A stretch of 64,000 nucleotides of DNA from Mugil cephalus (Eukaryota > Chordata > Actinopteri > Mugiliformes > Mugilidae), in the NCBI RefSeq assembly GCF_022458985.1, contig NC_061790.1, positions 17,774,397 to 17,838,396 on the forward strand, in the 5' to 3' direction. Below the pieces are notes generated by a model, which saw only the letters and a list, made by a program, of their open reading frames with translations, was not told the origin of the DNA and ran no database searches. Both the position numbers and the translations under genes were made by a program. Below, in pieces: positions 1 through 12,390 of the stretch (positions are counted from its first letter, which is position 1; every line of letters begins with the position of its first letter).

Positions 1-1004
1 CATAGCGTGTTCATGATTATTGTTCAACACGTCAAGAGCAGTTTTAGGAATTCCCCACACGCAGCAGTGAGAGCTACTCGCATGCAAGGTCAAAAGTGAC
101 GTAACTGAGATCTGACACATAATACAAGACTGAACTATATGTAGTCTGTCTGTCTCTATCACCACACCACAAAGAGTGAATAAAAAGCAAACACATGAAG
201 ACTACATCCATTTTTGTCATCGAAACATAATATACGTTTACACTGTAAGCTATTTGGGGAGTTTACAGGTGACACATACTGTCCAGGCCTGACATCAGCA
301 GGGCTAAGTGCAGAGTAAATGGAATAACTTCACATTTTTGGAAAAGCAGAGCAAGTTTTAAGATTTTTATCACTGCACTGCCAGGGGGGAAAGATGTGGC
401 ACAAGTTACCCGGTTGGGCCACGAAACTGGTTATTAATTAAAGAGAATGACAATACCTAGGGAAGGCAGACACAACAATGCAAAACACAACTATAAAAAT
501 GGCAAATACAACACCCATGACATCTGCCTTAAACACAGCAACACCAATGACAAGCACTGCAAACACAACAATGAAAATTAGGGTGACAGTGTCTAGGAGC
601 CAGTAAAGTAAAGAGGAGACAGCAAGCACATGGAGCTTTTGTACACCGATGCACTTCTTGTAGTTTTAGCTGTTTACCAGAACACATTCAAGTTCAGTCA
701 TTTAATTGTCACTTGCTCGAGGGAAAACTCTCCAGTATCTGTCCTCCAATCACCATGTGTATGCCCTCAAATTGAAGCCCCATGATATTACATGACTATA
801 TTTTGAATATATTTTGGTAAATAAAATATAAGGACCTAATGTCCCTATTGCCCCAAACAGTTGAGAACCCACCATGTACACATGTGGCAAAATTAAAGAA
901 GTCTTTTCTTTTTTTTTTATTATTTGAGCTCCAGGCACTATCTGATAAGACACTGTCCTAATTCCATCCCTGCAATGAAGGGTGGGGTTGGTAGGACCAT
1001 ACTA
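1..1004. other. intergenic, nothing firm recognised
   Basis: I see no gene or recognisable repeat here. A short hydrophobic minus-strand reading frame (438-629) lies in loosely repetitive ACAACA/CAATG-rich DNA and does not resemble a family I know. A run of T (about 907-919) is the only simple sequence. Confidence 0.5.
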
Positions 1005-1260
1005 AGGGGTCTTTTCAGTGGCGGGGACAGAGAAACTAGTCACAGTTTTCTAAAGGTATGAATCCAGCCAAATACAGATATATTCTTATACAGCCATAGA
1101 GGCAACTTGAGGAGCAGCTATTCCCCTTAAGCACATCAGCACAACTATGAGCCAAAGTTCAGTACCATGTAGAACATCTGAGGAGAGACCTCACGATGGC
1201 ACCTGGTGGTGCAACAACTCCCTTTCAATTTAACAGAGGGTATCTGTGAGGAAGAACAGA
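1005..1260 (+). mobile_element. Tc1/mariner transposon relic
   Basis: The stretch around 1010-1105 reads like the part of fish Tc1-type transposase genes around the phrase 'TTTTCAGTGGC.GGGAC..' followed by the 'GCAGCCAAATACAGA' type block. The stretch 1180-1230 resembles the later 'GAACATCT..GGAGAGACCT' block that precedes the final DDE residue. The two blocks are closer together than in a full element, so the copy is internally deleted and old. No terminal repeats were found. Assignment is by remembered family sequence, not by alignment. Confidence 0.55.
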
Positions 1261-4200
1261 ATAAGCTAACCTGAGATTTACTCAGGAAGACTTCAGATTT
1301 TTAAGCATTGGCTTAAGGTGTGTGAATTATTTTGCAATGACCTATGTCTAATTTTTCACTATTGTTTTCACTTTGAAAGCATTGGTCGAGAGTAACCTAT
1401 GCAAAAATAACTAACTAAGGGGTCTATAAACTGAACATCTTTAAAATAATAAATAAATAAATAAATAACGTAACTAAGTGGATGTTTACTCACATTATCT
1501 TATATAAAAAGAGCAGAAGAAGTTTAACCTTATAACAAAACCAGAAAATCAATGTTTCTCTCCAGAAGGAGTGGAAATATAAAGAAGACAATGGGAGTGG
1601 AAATATAAAGAAGACAATGAAAATTATTTTTTTCTCCATAGTATGGTTAGTTAGTTAGCTCACATTCGTGGCTGGCATTAATAAGTCACTTTCCTTCTGA
1701 AGTAACTGTAGAAAGCCACATGGTGGTGCTGCCGGGACAGACTTAAGTAAACAACGTGGGAATTTGAGCTCTTACTGGATGACGCAGACTGGTGATACCA
1801 GTTTTCAATAACTATAGGCCTATATAAACAACTAGCTCTATGTAGATCTAGGTCTAGTCTAACTGCTAGGTAACAGGATGTATGTACACTACAGAATGTA
1901 AATTATACTCTTTCAATGACACATGCGTCTCTGTCTTATTATTCAATATTAAAACTGGACAGAAATTATTTAAAGCATGCAAAGGCAGAAGAACTGAACA
2001 TTAAAACTGTTCATTTCCAGATTTTATCATGGGTATTTTTGTATTTAGGCCATACCTGAAAACAGGCTTAGAAAACACTGAATTGTGCAGATGTGGGTTT
2101 AAAATAAGTTCACACAGACTTCACTCCTGTACCATGACGCTTTACGCATAGTGTCAGTGACAAAAGCAACATGGGACAACATGGGACCTAGAAGACAGGT
2201 GGGGAGCCCAGTGGCTCCCAAAAATATGCAAGTCAGTCCTGAAATACAACAAAAGTATTACTACAGTGCACACTCATCTGAGCTAACGCTAGCAGGAGAA
2301 TGGTCTAACTCCTCTGGACAGCAGTGAATTAAATACTTCAACAAACGCCCTGTGGTAGGACAGCAGACAGGCTGCAAATCAACAATTTGTTGATGAATTT
2401 CATTGTTATTGGATCTTTAATTGTAGAACATGGAGAAGTTCTTAGTGAGATACTGCATTTCATTTATTTATTTACTTTATCCTAGCCACACTGAATCATC
2501 TTACAACATGCTATGGAGTGCAGTTGATGGTGATGAGTTGCAGCCTCATTTTGTACAGGCTATACATATCCCCTGTGCACAGTATGTAGCGCCTGAGCTG
2601 TCTGTTCTCAGCATATGTTTTGAGGTCAAGAATAGATTTCATTGTTGCAAAGCATTACTTTCTACAATACTACTTGTGTAACCCCTACTCTACGTGGTCA
2701 TGCCTGATGTTATCAGCACAACAGAAAGTGCCAGTTCTATTTACACATAGAGATGCAGGATGTTTAGTCATGCCAGTTTTGTTAACAAGCTTGGCTTGAG
2801 TTTAACTGAAGCGTCAGAGCATGCAAAATGTAAGCCACAATGAGATTGGCAAGACTGTATTTATGTTAGTCTGCATTGTACTATATATACTATATATTCT
2901 ATATAAAATATTAGACTGTAAAGTTGGTTTAGAAATTAAATGAGAACTTTTTATTTAATCTGAGAACTGAGAACTTTTGTGATCTACAAAAAGGTCAAGT
3001 TTGTTCTCAGAAAGCATAGTCCCCTTTGTAATTGACTTAAAGGTAAAAGGTAAAATTGATAACAACAACTGATATAATGAAAGTGTGTAATGATAATAAA
3101 AGTAGTTTACCCCTTAATGGCTTCGGGCTCCTGAAGAGGCTCTTGTCAGGATGATGTTACCAGTTTACTGCACTTCTTAGACACGCAGGCCCAGCTTATC
3201 TATCTATCTGTGTATCTATCTATCCATCTATCTATTCAGACATACACAGAGAGACCAGTTGTCAACTTCCTGGAATACTTTGTCAGACTGATGCACTTTG
3301 TTAAACGGGTTCCATTAAATAATACTAGACATAAATATAAATAGGCTGACAGTTTGTGATTTACATTCCTTTATATGGGTCTTTGTTCAGCATCCAAAAC
3401 ATGCTGAACTGACGCTTGCTCTGCGCTGGGAGGATATAATATACAAAGCAAGTACATGCAAAACTCAATAGCTACTTTATCTGCATGGTGTACATGTCTA
3501 CATAAATATTTCTTCAGGTTTTATATGAATGGAAACCTTTTTTAATAGTAGGTGCAAAAAATGTGTAACTGCACATTCCTTCCACCTACTGCTGTGTCAG
3601 AAGGAATCCCTAAAAAAAATGCACATTGGTGCCAACATTTTGTCTCAGAACATCATGTACTCTGACGTGAGTGGTTCCCATGGCAAAATGTAATCTGATG
3701 TTAGAGTGGAATTTTTCCAGAGAGTCAATTAGGCAAGCATAGCTTTTGCTGAGAGGTTTGCTAGAGGAGATTTACCATAATACTATAAAAGCAGGGGATA
3801 TGTCTGTCAGCCACTTCAAAGTGAAGAGTATATTACCCACCACCTGAAAACATGAAGCGCCACGTTTGAAGTCTATGACACCTTCATTGTCATAGTGTCA
3901 CAGCATTTTGGAATAATTTGTTTGCCACTTCCAGAACAGTCAGATGTGCTGTAGAGGAAAGGCAGTTGGCAGCATGTGGTATAATTACCGGCCCTGTTTT
4001 AGAATCCCGGAACATTAAATTAGAATTCAGAAATAATTCTAAATTCCCCCTGTGGACTGTCAGACTTTATTTCACTGCAATCTCTAAAAATGTGCCAGTT
4101 GAGGTGGTTAAGTGACTAAGAAAAACTTGAGTTTGCAGCAGCAGCTGCCTGGTTAGCTCTGCTGCTCACACACAAGCATGTGTGTTCTGTCAGGTCAGAG

Positions 4201-4610
4201 TATCCCAATGACTGTTCTATTTTTAAAGCATTAACATGTTAACGTGTGTGCGTGTGTGATATCTCTGCTCATCAAACCATAATTCTTTTGCATCATGTCA
4301 CTTTGGTCGATGCTGTGATAGGCCTGTTCTAAAATTACACGTTTTGACATACGTAAGACATTGAAAGGGTTCATATTATTATATACGGCTCCTCCTTCTT
4401 CTTCTTTCTGTTTGTACCGACTTTGTGTTTACCATTTCCATTGTTAGAGGCAAAGATTAAAACATTGCCAAGGAAGAGGTAATAATCAACAATGTATCGT
4501 ATGGTCACTATATTTCTGAATCCTGCAAATAAGGTTCATTACACCTCTTAGTCTTCTAGTAATCTAGTTAATAGGCAGATCAGTGAGTCAAGTTATGAAA
4601 CACACCCACT
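1261..4610. other. intergenic with small tandem repeats
   Basis: No gene was recognised. Visible structure: an (AATA)n run near 1445-1468; a 25-27 bp direct duplication at about 1569-1619 (unit starting GGAGTGGAAATATAAAGAAG); an AT-rich stretch at 2878-2910; and a (TATC)n microsatellite at about 3197-3235. Short open frames such as 2430-2681 and 3918-4115 have no features of a real gene. Confidence 0.5.
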
Positions 4611-4611
4611 A

Positions 4612-5085
4612 ATTTAATTTGGGAGCGGTAATGTCCTTGTCTGGGGGCCTTCTGCAGCATCTGGGCCATGGCAACTTGCTGATGGACCCATGAATTCTAA
4701 AAGAAAATGTGAGGACATCTGTCCGTGAGTTGAATTTGAAGAGAGCCTGGGTCATGAAGCAAGGCAACAACCCCAAGGACACAAGTCACTCAACAAGAAA
4801 ACAGAAGAAGCCATCAGCAGGGAGTGTGTTTAGAGGTAATCCAGACCTGAGTACCTGGGTCTACATCTGTATCACAAACTGGTTGGTTAACAAAGACTCA
4901 GTATACAAAAAAGGTCAGAGCCCTCTCTATATCCTCAGGAGACTAAAGTCGATGTAGAAGGCAGGCTGTCTGATCCTGACCTTCATCCTATAGAAATGTA
5001 TGGAAGGGTCTGAAGCAAGCAGTTCATGTAAGGAAACCGACCAACATCTCAGAACTGAAACAGTTCTGGACTGAGAAATTGGCGT
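4612..5085 (+). mobile_element. Tc1/mariner relic interrupted by LINE-like fragment
   Basis: Sequence at 4625-4812 and again at 4975-5085 matches the C-terminal half of fish Tc1-type transposases: 'VRELNLKRAWVMKQ' then a '.PKDTS' type block, and after a gap the 'DLHPIEMYG' and 'KQAVHVRKPT' type blocks. The 4813-4970 interval does not belong. It contains a reading 'VYKKGQSPLYILRRLKS' (about 4900-4955) that is the well-known phrase of an L2-like fish LINE near the end of its reverse transcriptase ORF. So a LINE scrap sits inside, or replaced part of, the transposase. Confidence 0.6.
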
Positions 5086-6884
5086 AAATTCCTGCTCATG
5101 TGATTCACAGTAGACACTAAAGTGCAAATGATGCACAAGTATAATTTTTGTGTTTCATTTCTATGTTTGGATTTCTCTACTTTCAGGACTTTTATGAAAA
5201 TCTGCTTTACAGTCACTTTTATGCAGAAGTGTAGAAATTTCTGAAGAGCACAAAAACTCTTAACCTTCACTGTATATGGTCTCTGGTCAACTGTTCAGGA
5301 AGAAATTATGATTTAAAACAGAATTATTATATATCAAAATTACTAACTATTGAGGCCATTTTGTATCACTACGTGGGAGATCAAAAAGCAGTGACAAACG
5401 TTTTAAGTGATCAGTAATAAATAACCTGTTACAGTTAGTTAACACAAGTTTTGTCATTAGCTACTTACTCCAATAAGACTGAGTAAGGTAGATCTTATTA
5501 AAATTCATCAATTATCAAGTTGTTTTTGTTTGTTTCTTCTCATTACCTATACTTAATTATTAACTAGTGGTTTGTGTCCCTTAATGAAAAGTTTTATCCC
5601 AAATCCCCAAACGTTTTATATTCAAGTTTTGTCTTTCTGGCTTCTGAGTTGTCCTTCAACACAGCATATCTGGGAAATGTTCCCTATACATTAGGCATAG
5701 TTTATAATAACAAATATGTGTTGTTATTACATGTTGATATTATATATCAAAGCAATAAAGATGTATTCTAAATGCTATGTTGGTTGTATATTTAATAGTC
5801 TGTGGTAGAGTTAACAGATTATCTGAAAGATCACAGATTTCTGTGTGTTTACGTTCTTTGCAGTCACACAACATCATTAGTGTGGATCATTTTGCTGCTC
5901 AGAATATATTCCCACGATAGCACAGAAGGATGTTATCATGTTTCTTGTTTATTTCCTGTACACTATTAAATTGGACTCTATGGGTGTATTGTGTCATTGT
6001 TCACCTCATTAAGTGGCCATGAATTTGTTTTGTCTTATTAGCTTTGTTATTGCTAGAAAACAAGAAGGCCCCAGGTTGAATAGGTGAGATGATCTGGGCA
6101 TGAAGAGTTTGTGTGTGTGTGAGTGCTGTGCGGCACGAGGGTGACATGGGTATCTCAGGGACCAGCAACCATAACATGTGTTCACACCTATAATTGAAGA
6201 CGGTTGCATCACCATCATTATCCAACCTGAGACGTAATTAGAAAAAGCAAACATTTGCAACAACACACATTAAACTTTTGATTTTGAGTTGATAGTGCTT
6301 TGTATCTTATATGATACAATTTATTGAAACAAAATAATTCATGGGTGAAATTCTGTTCAGAAAAGTAAAAATGAATCTACTTTACCTCAGGTTAGTGTTC
6401 ACTCTCTGGGCACAACAAATATCTGCAGAAAATGGCGTGGCAATAAATGATTGTGAAGAAACTATTGGATCCATTGACAAACCAGCACAGCAATATGTCA
6501 TATGGCCGTTTGTCAAAACTATAATCTGGATAGGCTATGAAGATAAAGTGACCTTCTGCATTACTGTCACTGTCATTGAGACAATCTGACTAGAGTAACA
6601 CATTGCATTTCTAGCTTTTACTTTTATGAACATGCAGTGAAGAAAGAAATACAGTATCAACCAGAAATCTATGGTTTAATATATATCTTAATATCTTAAC
6701 AATTACATTGTACTCTAAATGCTGACATCGCTTACTTCTACTCAAAGGAAAGCACTGTATTTTTCGCATAACAGAAGTCCTATCATCCATCGCAGAGTTA
6801 CCTTGTGGTAGCCAAGCAGGAACTCAAGCTAAATAAAATCCGAAATAATCTGTGATCTGGTGTACATTCCTCATACTGTTGCAG
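5086..6884. other. intergenic, nothing recognised
   Basis: AT-rich DNA without a recognisable gene. An open frame at 6341-6589 (82 codons) starts with ATG and has a hydrophobic stretch 'LLYLRLVFTLW' near its N-terminus, but it has no homology I recognise and no codon-use support, so I do not call it a gene. Confidence 0.45.
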
Positions 6885-7065
6885 GTCATTCGTCATTCAT
6901 CTGTGGGATGTGATCCCTACTTGGATAAGAGGCAAAATGTGCAGATCCATTTGCCTTGTTTCAGCTGAAGCACTTGGATGAGAGGCGAAATGTCTTTAAG
7001 GAACCCTACCAGTTCAGCTGAGAACTTTCACAGACATTGACATGACATGACATGACATATGTTGT
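6885..7065 (+). repeat. fragment of unclassified dispersed repeat
   Basis: Two copies of a 21-bp motif (CTTGGATRAGAGGCRAAATGT) lie about 50 bp apart, at roughly 6919 and 6972, followed by a short (TGACA)n run near 7036-7060. The 'CTTGGATGAGAGG' phrase followed by 'AACGTCTT'-like sequence is familiar from dispersed repeats in other fish genomes, but I cannot name the family. Confidence 0.35.
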
Positions 7066-8244
7066 ACAATACTCAATGCCATAGTGTGTTGAACAACTTT
7101 ATTAAATCATCAGGATCATGACTCTGGTGAAAGCCACACCTGATACATGTAGGCCTCTTAAAGTTGTTCCATACATTTCAAGTGATCTTTCTGCATGTAT
7201 AGTCGTGCTAGAGAACATTTTTTTCAGCCAGCAAGAAACATTCATATTAATGATTCCAACAGAAAAAGAATTGCTTTGGATCCTTTGTGAGTCCTGAGCT
7301 TGGTGGTTACCTTCCAGTTTCTTAATTGCAGGTTGTAGGCAAAAAAAATTCAGACATAATATGATAGCAGTACTTGACTGTAGGACCTTGCAGATTTCCT
7401 GTTTGTGGTATGCTGTTGGGCAAGCAAGAAAAAACAGCCTAGTAATAGGCAACAAATGACCTCTGACCCACATACTACCCCAGCATGTGGTGCACAAAAT
7501 AACCTGGGCTTTGGCAATGCTCTGAATGTGGACATGATAGTTTAATTTTTATAGCCACATTTTCTGCACCGCAGCCAGGTTACTCCAAATATTTAGTAAA
7601 AACTAATGATTACAGAAATACTATAGGAACAGGCTTGCATTGTATCCATGCTCTGTGGTTATTCCACAACTGCACATTAACTGCCGGGGCATAAGAAGAA
7701 CCTAACACAACCCTCAGTTCTAGTACACCAGTGGCATCCCTGTAGAACGTTTTGTTTTTTTCACCGCAGATCCACAGAAGATGGGGTGGCCGTCTCCTAC
7801 ATTTGGACCAATGTACGAGGAACTGGTCTTGCAACTATCCCTATCCCTGCCAATACAGTCTGAAACATCACATGAATCACTGGCTTAATTATTAGCTGAC
7901 ATTATGCAAACTATCAAATTAGACAGCAGGTCATCAAACAGCCAACATGTCCATCTGCATATGCTTGAATTGTGGCACTTCTGTCCAGCCACTGTTAGTG
8001 GCAGAAAGCAACTGAACAAGAAAGCTCTGATGTAGCTGCAAAACAACTGACAATCTACCTTGGTCAGGGGACTGAAGCACAACTCAGCAGCAGACCAACT
8101 GCTTCTGGCATCCTTTCTCAGTATGTAGGATGTCAAGCTGTTACAATACAAGTTGCCATATAGGGATATGCCAATGTCATATTTTGCAGTATTTAAATAG
8201 CAAACTTGGTATTTTTTTATGACAGTTGGTGGACAAAATGCTGT
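7066..8244. other. intergenic, nothing recognised
   Basis: No gene was identified. A minus-strand frame of 131 codons (7102-7497) is open, but its product is not recognisable and shows no domain. Other frames here are short. Confidence 0.4.
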
Positions 8245-9170
8245 GTACAATGAGAACTGAATCAGAATAAGAATCAGTTCTATTGACCAAGTATGTGTGC
8301 ACATACAAGGAATTTGACTCTGGTTCCTTTGCTCTCTTGTACAAAAACATAAAACTTAAGTAATCGCAGAAAACAGCATAAAAAACAAAACTGTTAACAT
8401 AAACTCTACTAACACATAAAGACACAGCAAATATATACAACATGTTTGTACAGTGAGTATGTACAATTTATGCAGTCTTACTGATCATGTGAATGGTCTC
8501 ATCCTGTGGCGACAGAGCGACAGTTTAACCGAACGACTGTTTTTGTGCCAGGTGGCTTTATTTTGGCATACAGTGCTATGTAGCTCCAGCCTGAGGGGAA
8601 CAGTCTGAACAGATCCAGGGTGTGAGGTGTGTGACCCTAGACAGATGCTGAATGGAAGGAAGGTCAGTGCCAATAATCTCTGCTGTTTGTGCCTGTCGTG
8701 TCTGGTGGCAGATCCACACCAGACCTTGATGGATGAGACTACTTTTTTGTAGATGATGATCAGAAGATGATCAGCAGTTCCTGGGGCAGATCGCACTCAC
8801 TGAGGTGAGTGCGATCTGCCCAGAGATCAGTCGCTCAAAGGATTTCATGACCACAGAGGTCAGGCCGATTGGTCTGTAGTCATTCAATCCTGTGATGGGG
8901 GACTTCTTGGGGACAGGTGATGATGGTGAAACATTTGAGATAGAACTGGACATCACACATAGAGCCAGATCTGGATGAAGGTGGGGGCCAGCTGGTCAGA
9001 ACAGACTTCAAGCAAGACGGAGACACTCCATCAGGTCCTGAAGCCTTCCCGATTCTTTGTCTCTGAAAGAGCTGGCAGATATCCTGTTAACATATCCTCA
9101 GTGCAAGCAGAGGGTCAAATAGGGGGGTGGTTTGGGGTGCAGATGGGCCTTGTGTGATGGAGAGGGTGGA
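8245..9170 (-). mobile_element. degenerate LINE (L2-like), minus strand
   Basis: Read on the minus strand, 8956-8800 gives '[20 protein letters not shown]' then '[10 protein letters not shown]', the conserved N-terminal reverse-transcriptase block of L2-like fish LINEs. 8760-8550 gives the C-terminal phrase '..AEIIGTDLPSIQ..' of the same type of ORF. The low-coordinate end (8245-8480) contains 'CAGTTCTATTGACCAAGTATGTGTGCACATACAAGG'-like sequence, typical of the LINE 3' end. Most of the reverse transcriptase core is missing between the two ORF pieces, and the junction carries a perfect hairpin at 8785-8820. Dead copy. Confidence 0.65.
8785..8820. repeat. perfect 16-bp-stem inverted repeat
   Basis: The arm GGCAGATCGCACTCAC is followed by TGAG and then the exact reverse complement. 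It sits at the internal deletion junction of the surrounding LINE relic. Confidence 0.9.
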
Positions 9171-9998
9171 TTTAAGCCAAATTTAAGTCAAAGTGAATTA
9201 AAAAAAGACACATTAAACAGATAATAATAAAAAAGCTGCATCCTATTCATGTCAAATGTAGTTGGTCTAGTATTTACAGTGAATGATACTTTAGTTTCCT
9301 GACCAAAGAACTAGACCGACAGTAGTTCTTGATGGCCTGACTTCATAAGAGCATTCTAACTAAAAGTTACTTTCTGTCACCGTTAGAGGTTTGATAGAAG
9401 TTGAGCTTGTTCAACTAATAATTTTAATGAAAGTTGCGGATATCACAAGGTGTTGTTCTCCTTAAGTTTGTCCAAAGGTCTGACTGGTTGTCAATTCTTC
9501 AGTACAGGAATTATTTAACTGAGAAAGTGGAAAGGGATTATAAACTTGCATTAAATAAACTTATTTTACCATGCTGGTCAATGAGTCATTTGTATGTTGT
9601 TGTATTGCTGTTAAGTAAGTAAGTAAGGAAGTAAGTAAGTAAGTAAGTAGTTCAGTTTAGTTGAATTAGCTTAAGTTAGTTAATTTTAGTTACTTTTTAG
9701 TAGGTACTTCTTAGTTTTTAGTTGAGTTTTGTGGATAGCCATGATTACTTATGGTAATAATACTTATGGTAATACTTATGGTAATAAGGCAGGGGTTGAA
9801 AAGGATTAAAGTCCATAGCTTCTGTTTAGTGACACAGGAAAATGTTGAGGTTGTTAAGCAGACAATATTAAATGGGCTAAAAGTTACAACATTCTCATTT
9901 TTCATTGTTCAGCGATGTCTAATTTGATGTTGTGATTGGACATGTTCTTTATTTTACTTTTTCATCTGATTAATTGAGGAATTGTTTGAGGCTGGAAT
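9171..9998. other. upstream region of first TAAR copy
   Basis: No gene. Contains an (AAGT)n-type microsatellite at about 9614-9650 and short repeats of ATGGTAATA around 9750-9785. The region just before 9999 should hold the old promoter of the TAAR pseudogene, but no TATA-like element stands out. Confidence 0.4.
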
Positions 9999-10964
9999 AT
10001 GGAATCTGTCAACAGGAGTACTTTTAGCGATGTACATCCTTGCTATGAAATAGACAATTTTTCATATGTACTAGCAACCACACCTAATCTGCAGTGTGTT
10101 TTACTATACATTTTCCTTGGTTTGTTAGCTGTCATAACAATATGCGGAAACCTCCTTGTAATAACCTCTGTCATTTATTTCAAACACCTGCACACTCCGA
10201 CGAACTCTCTCATCCTCTCTCTAGCTGTGACTGACCTGCTTGTTGGGATTACAGTCTTTCCTTTCAGCATGGCGTTCTCTCTCAGCTCATGTTTGTATCA
10301 CGAAGATCTCTTTTGCCAAATACGAGGCAGCTTTGATATATCACTGAGCGCCTGTTCTATTCTGAATCTATGTTGCATTGCTGTTGACAGATATTACGCA
10401 GTGTGTCAGCCTCTGACTTACAGAACTAAAATAAATGGTCGTGTTGCTATGACCATGACCTCACATGCTGGGGCATTTCTGCTCTAACTGGAATTGGTAT
10501 AATAAGTGTAGGATTAAACCATAAAACATGTGAAGAAAACTGCTCTATGGGTGTTATGTTATCAAGCACTTTGGGGCCTACATTTTCATTTTACCTACCA
10601 GCAATTGTAATGCTGTGTATCTACCTGAAGAAGAGAGAGACAGGCACGCAGCATCCAGAACACAACAAAGTCTGGAGCAACTGTCGGTAAGATGGAGAGG
10701 AAGGCCACCAAAACATTGGCTATTGTTATGGGAGTTTTTCTGATATGTTGGACTCCACTTTTTCTTTGCATCACGTTTGTTCCCTTTAGTCATGATCCAG
10801 TACCAGTTCCTGTGATTGAAACACTTAACTGGGTCACCCTGGCAAATTCAACGTTGAACCCATTTATTTATGCCTTCTTTTACAGCTGGTTCAGATCAGC
10901 TTTCAGAATGATAATTTTTGGTAAGATATTTCAGGGTGATTTCATGAATTCAAACCTGTCTTGA
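9999..10964 (+). pseudogene. TAAR (13c-like) pseudogene, two frameshifts
   Basis: The first part encodes a normal TAAR from the N-terminus through TM4: N-glycosylation site NRST, N-terminal Cys in 'HPCYE', GN in TM1, 'LAVTDLLVG' in TM2, D3.32 in 'RGSFDISL', and DRY. Near 10460-10470 one base is missing compared with paralogs; the frame runs into TAA at 10485-10487. The lost frame continues with 'CWGISALTGIG' and ECL2 '.KTCEENCS.'. At about 10630-10640, 18 nt of the paralogs' TM5-ICL3 junction are replaced by 7 nt (net -11), which returns reading to the original frame. From 10692 it is again normal: '[14 protein letters not shown]', 'ICWTP' and the TAAR signature '[12 protein letters not shown]', to TGA at 10962. 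The two shifts sum to -12, yet the out-of-frame segment holds a stop, so no full receptor can be made. Confidence 0.92.
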
Positions 10965-11679
10965 TTATGTGCTTGGCTTTCGATGTTAATGATCATCACA
11001 CTACAATAATAATGCATATTGTACTGATACTTGCATGCATTCGTTTTGATTTTTCCTCTTTAAAAAGTGATGGAACTCATTTAAACAAAACAGATAACTG
11101 TTTAGTATAACAGTAACTATATAAGAATGGTAACTATGAGAAACAAAATTTTAGGATTTAGATTTGTGATTTTCATGTGCAAAATTGTATTCATTCTTTA
11201 AATTGTAATTCCATTTCCTCTAGATAAACCAGTTTTAAAACAATTTCAGTAATTTCAGAAAATCATTATTAATTTCTTAACAGATACCACAGAAAGAATG
11301 CATTAACAATGTGGATAGAAAACATGTTTGTAATTGAGCATAAGATGTGCGGGAGGAGGTCTATCAACAAAGATCACTTGTGGCATGTGTGAATACAGAA
11401 GGTAATTGTTGGAAGAATTCAACACGAGTGAGTTGGCATGCTGATGAAGTTGACAAGTCATTATGATGGACATGCCTTGCTCCTCCTCCTAAACACTCTA
11501 TCCAGGTGCTACCCCCCACCCAATAAAGTCTGTAGTTTTCACTTTATCAGAGCTTTGCAGTTCCCTGATGGCTGGCCTTGAGAGAGACTTGGGATTTCTA
11601 GTGCAACTTCACCTACTGCCAAGAAGCATAAAGAAGGGAAAAGGGTACAAAGTGGCTAAAACTCCAGAAAGATTTGTAG
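10965..11679. other. intergenic downstream of TAAR pseudogene
   Basis: No gene recognised. 11330-11640 may contain remnants of a dispersed repeat ('GAAGTTGACAAGTCATTATGATGG' resembles a stretch near 15870), but I cannot classify it. Confidence 0.35.
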
Positions 11680-12390
11680 TACACAGCAAATTGAGAAGAG
11701 TTGAATTCTTGGTGTTAAACTAGACATACACTAGTAGAGTTAATTATACTCTGGGTAGAGTTAATCCATTACAATTAACTCTCAGTCAATAAATAGTTGT
11801 TGTTAAAACCAAGTGTAAAAAGGAAGTGTTACTAAATCAAACCTCTAGGTGTAAATGTTTAAATATTAACTCCGAACTTCTTACTCTAAACTCTGATCCT
11901 GTATGTAACACCTCAAGTGTTAAATACACTACTCTTCGGGCACCCAAAGTCATTTAGCAGCGGGGATCCACGGAAACTTTACTTGTCACGCTGCTACTGA
12001 CCACCCGAACACCTGCTTAATGAGCTAGAGGTTAGCATGCATGCCTGGCCTCACTGTAACATAGAAAGTGAGTAATGGCAGTAAACAGTACGTTTGGCTT
12101 GACGTTTTGTCTGAGTGAGACGAGTCATGCACTTTGTAACCATAGATATAAAACGTGATAAGATGATGCACACTACATAAAAGTGTTAAAAAATTAACGC
12201 TGGTTGGTGTTAGGCAGTGTGTTAAATTTAACTACAAGAAGAGTTAAATTTACACTAACTTAGTGTAAAGGTACCAACACTCAAAAAAGTGTTAAATTAA
12301 CACTCTGACGTGTGGACCCATAGAGACACTTTAAAAGTGTTAAGATCAACTCTTACAGTGTTAATTTGGGTATGCTGATTTTACTGTGTA
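11680..12390. mobile_element. MITE-like element rich in AGTGTTAA motifs
   Basis: About 710 bp bounded by ACACAGCAAA at the left and its near complement TTACTGTGT at the right. The interior is full of GAGTTAA, AGTGTTAA and TTAACACT motifs in both orientations, so both ends can fold on each other. The right part ('GTGTTAAATTAACACTCTGACG') matches a dispersed element type familiar in spiny-rayed fish. No coding capacity. Family not known; target duplication unclear. Confidence 0.5.

Noticed and set aside
438-629. Hydrophobic minus-strand frame of 63 codons that could be a membrane segment
   Set aside because: Built from loosely repeated CAACAATG-type sequence, no known family, no supporting splice sites or neighbours.
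6341-6589. 82-codon frame with signal-peptide-like start
   Set aside because: Isolated, AT-rich, no homology or conserved motif; frames of this length are expected by chance.
7102-7497. 131-codon minus-strand frame
   Set aside because: No recognised domain and no gene context; probably chance or an old repeat.
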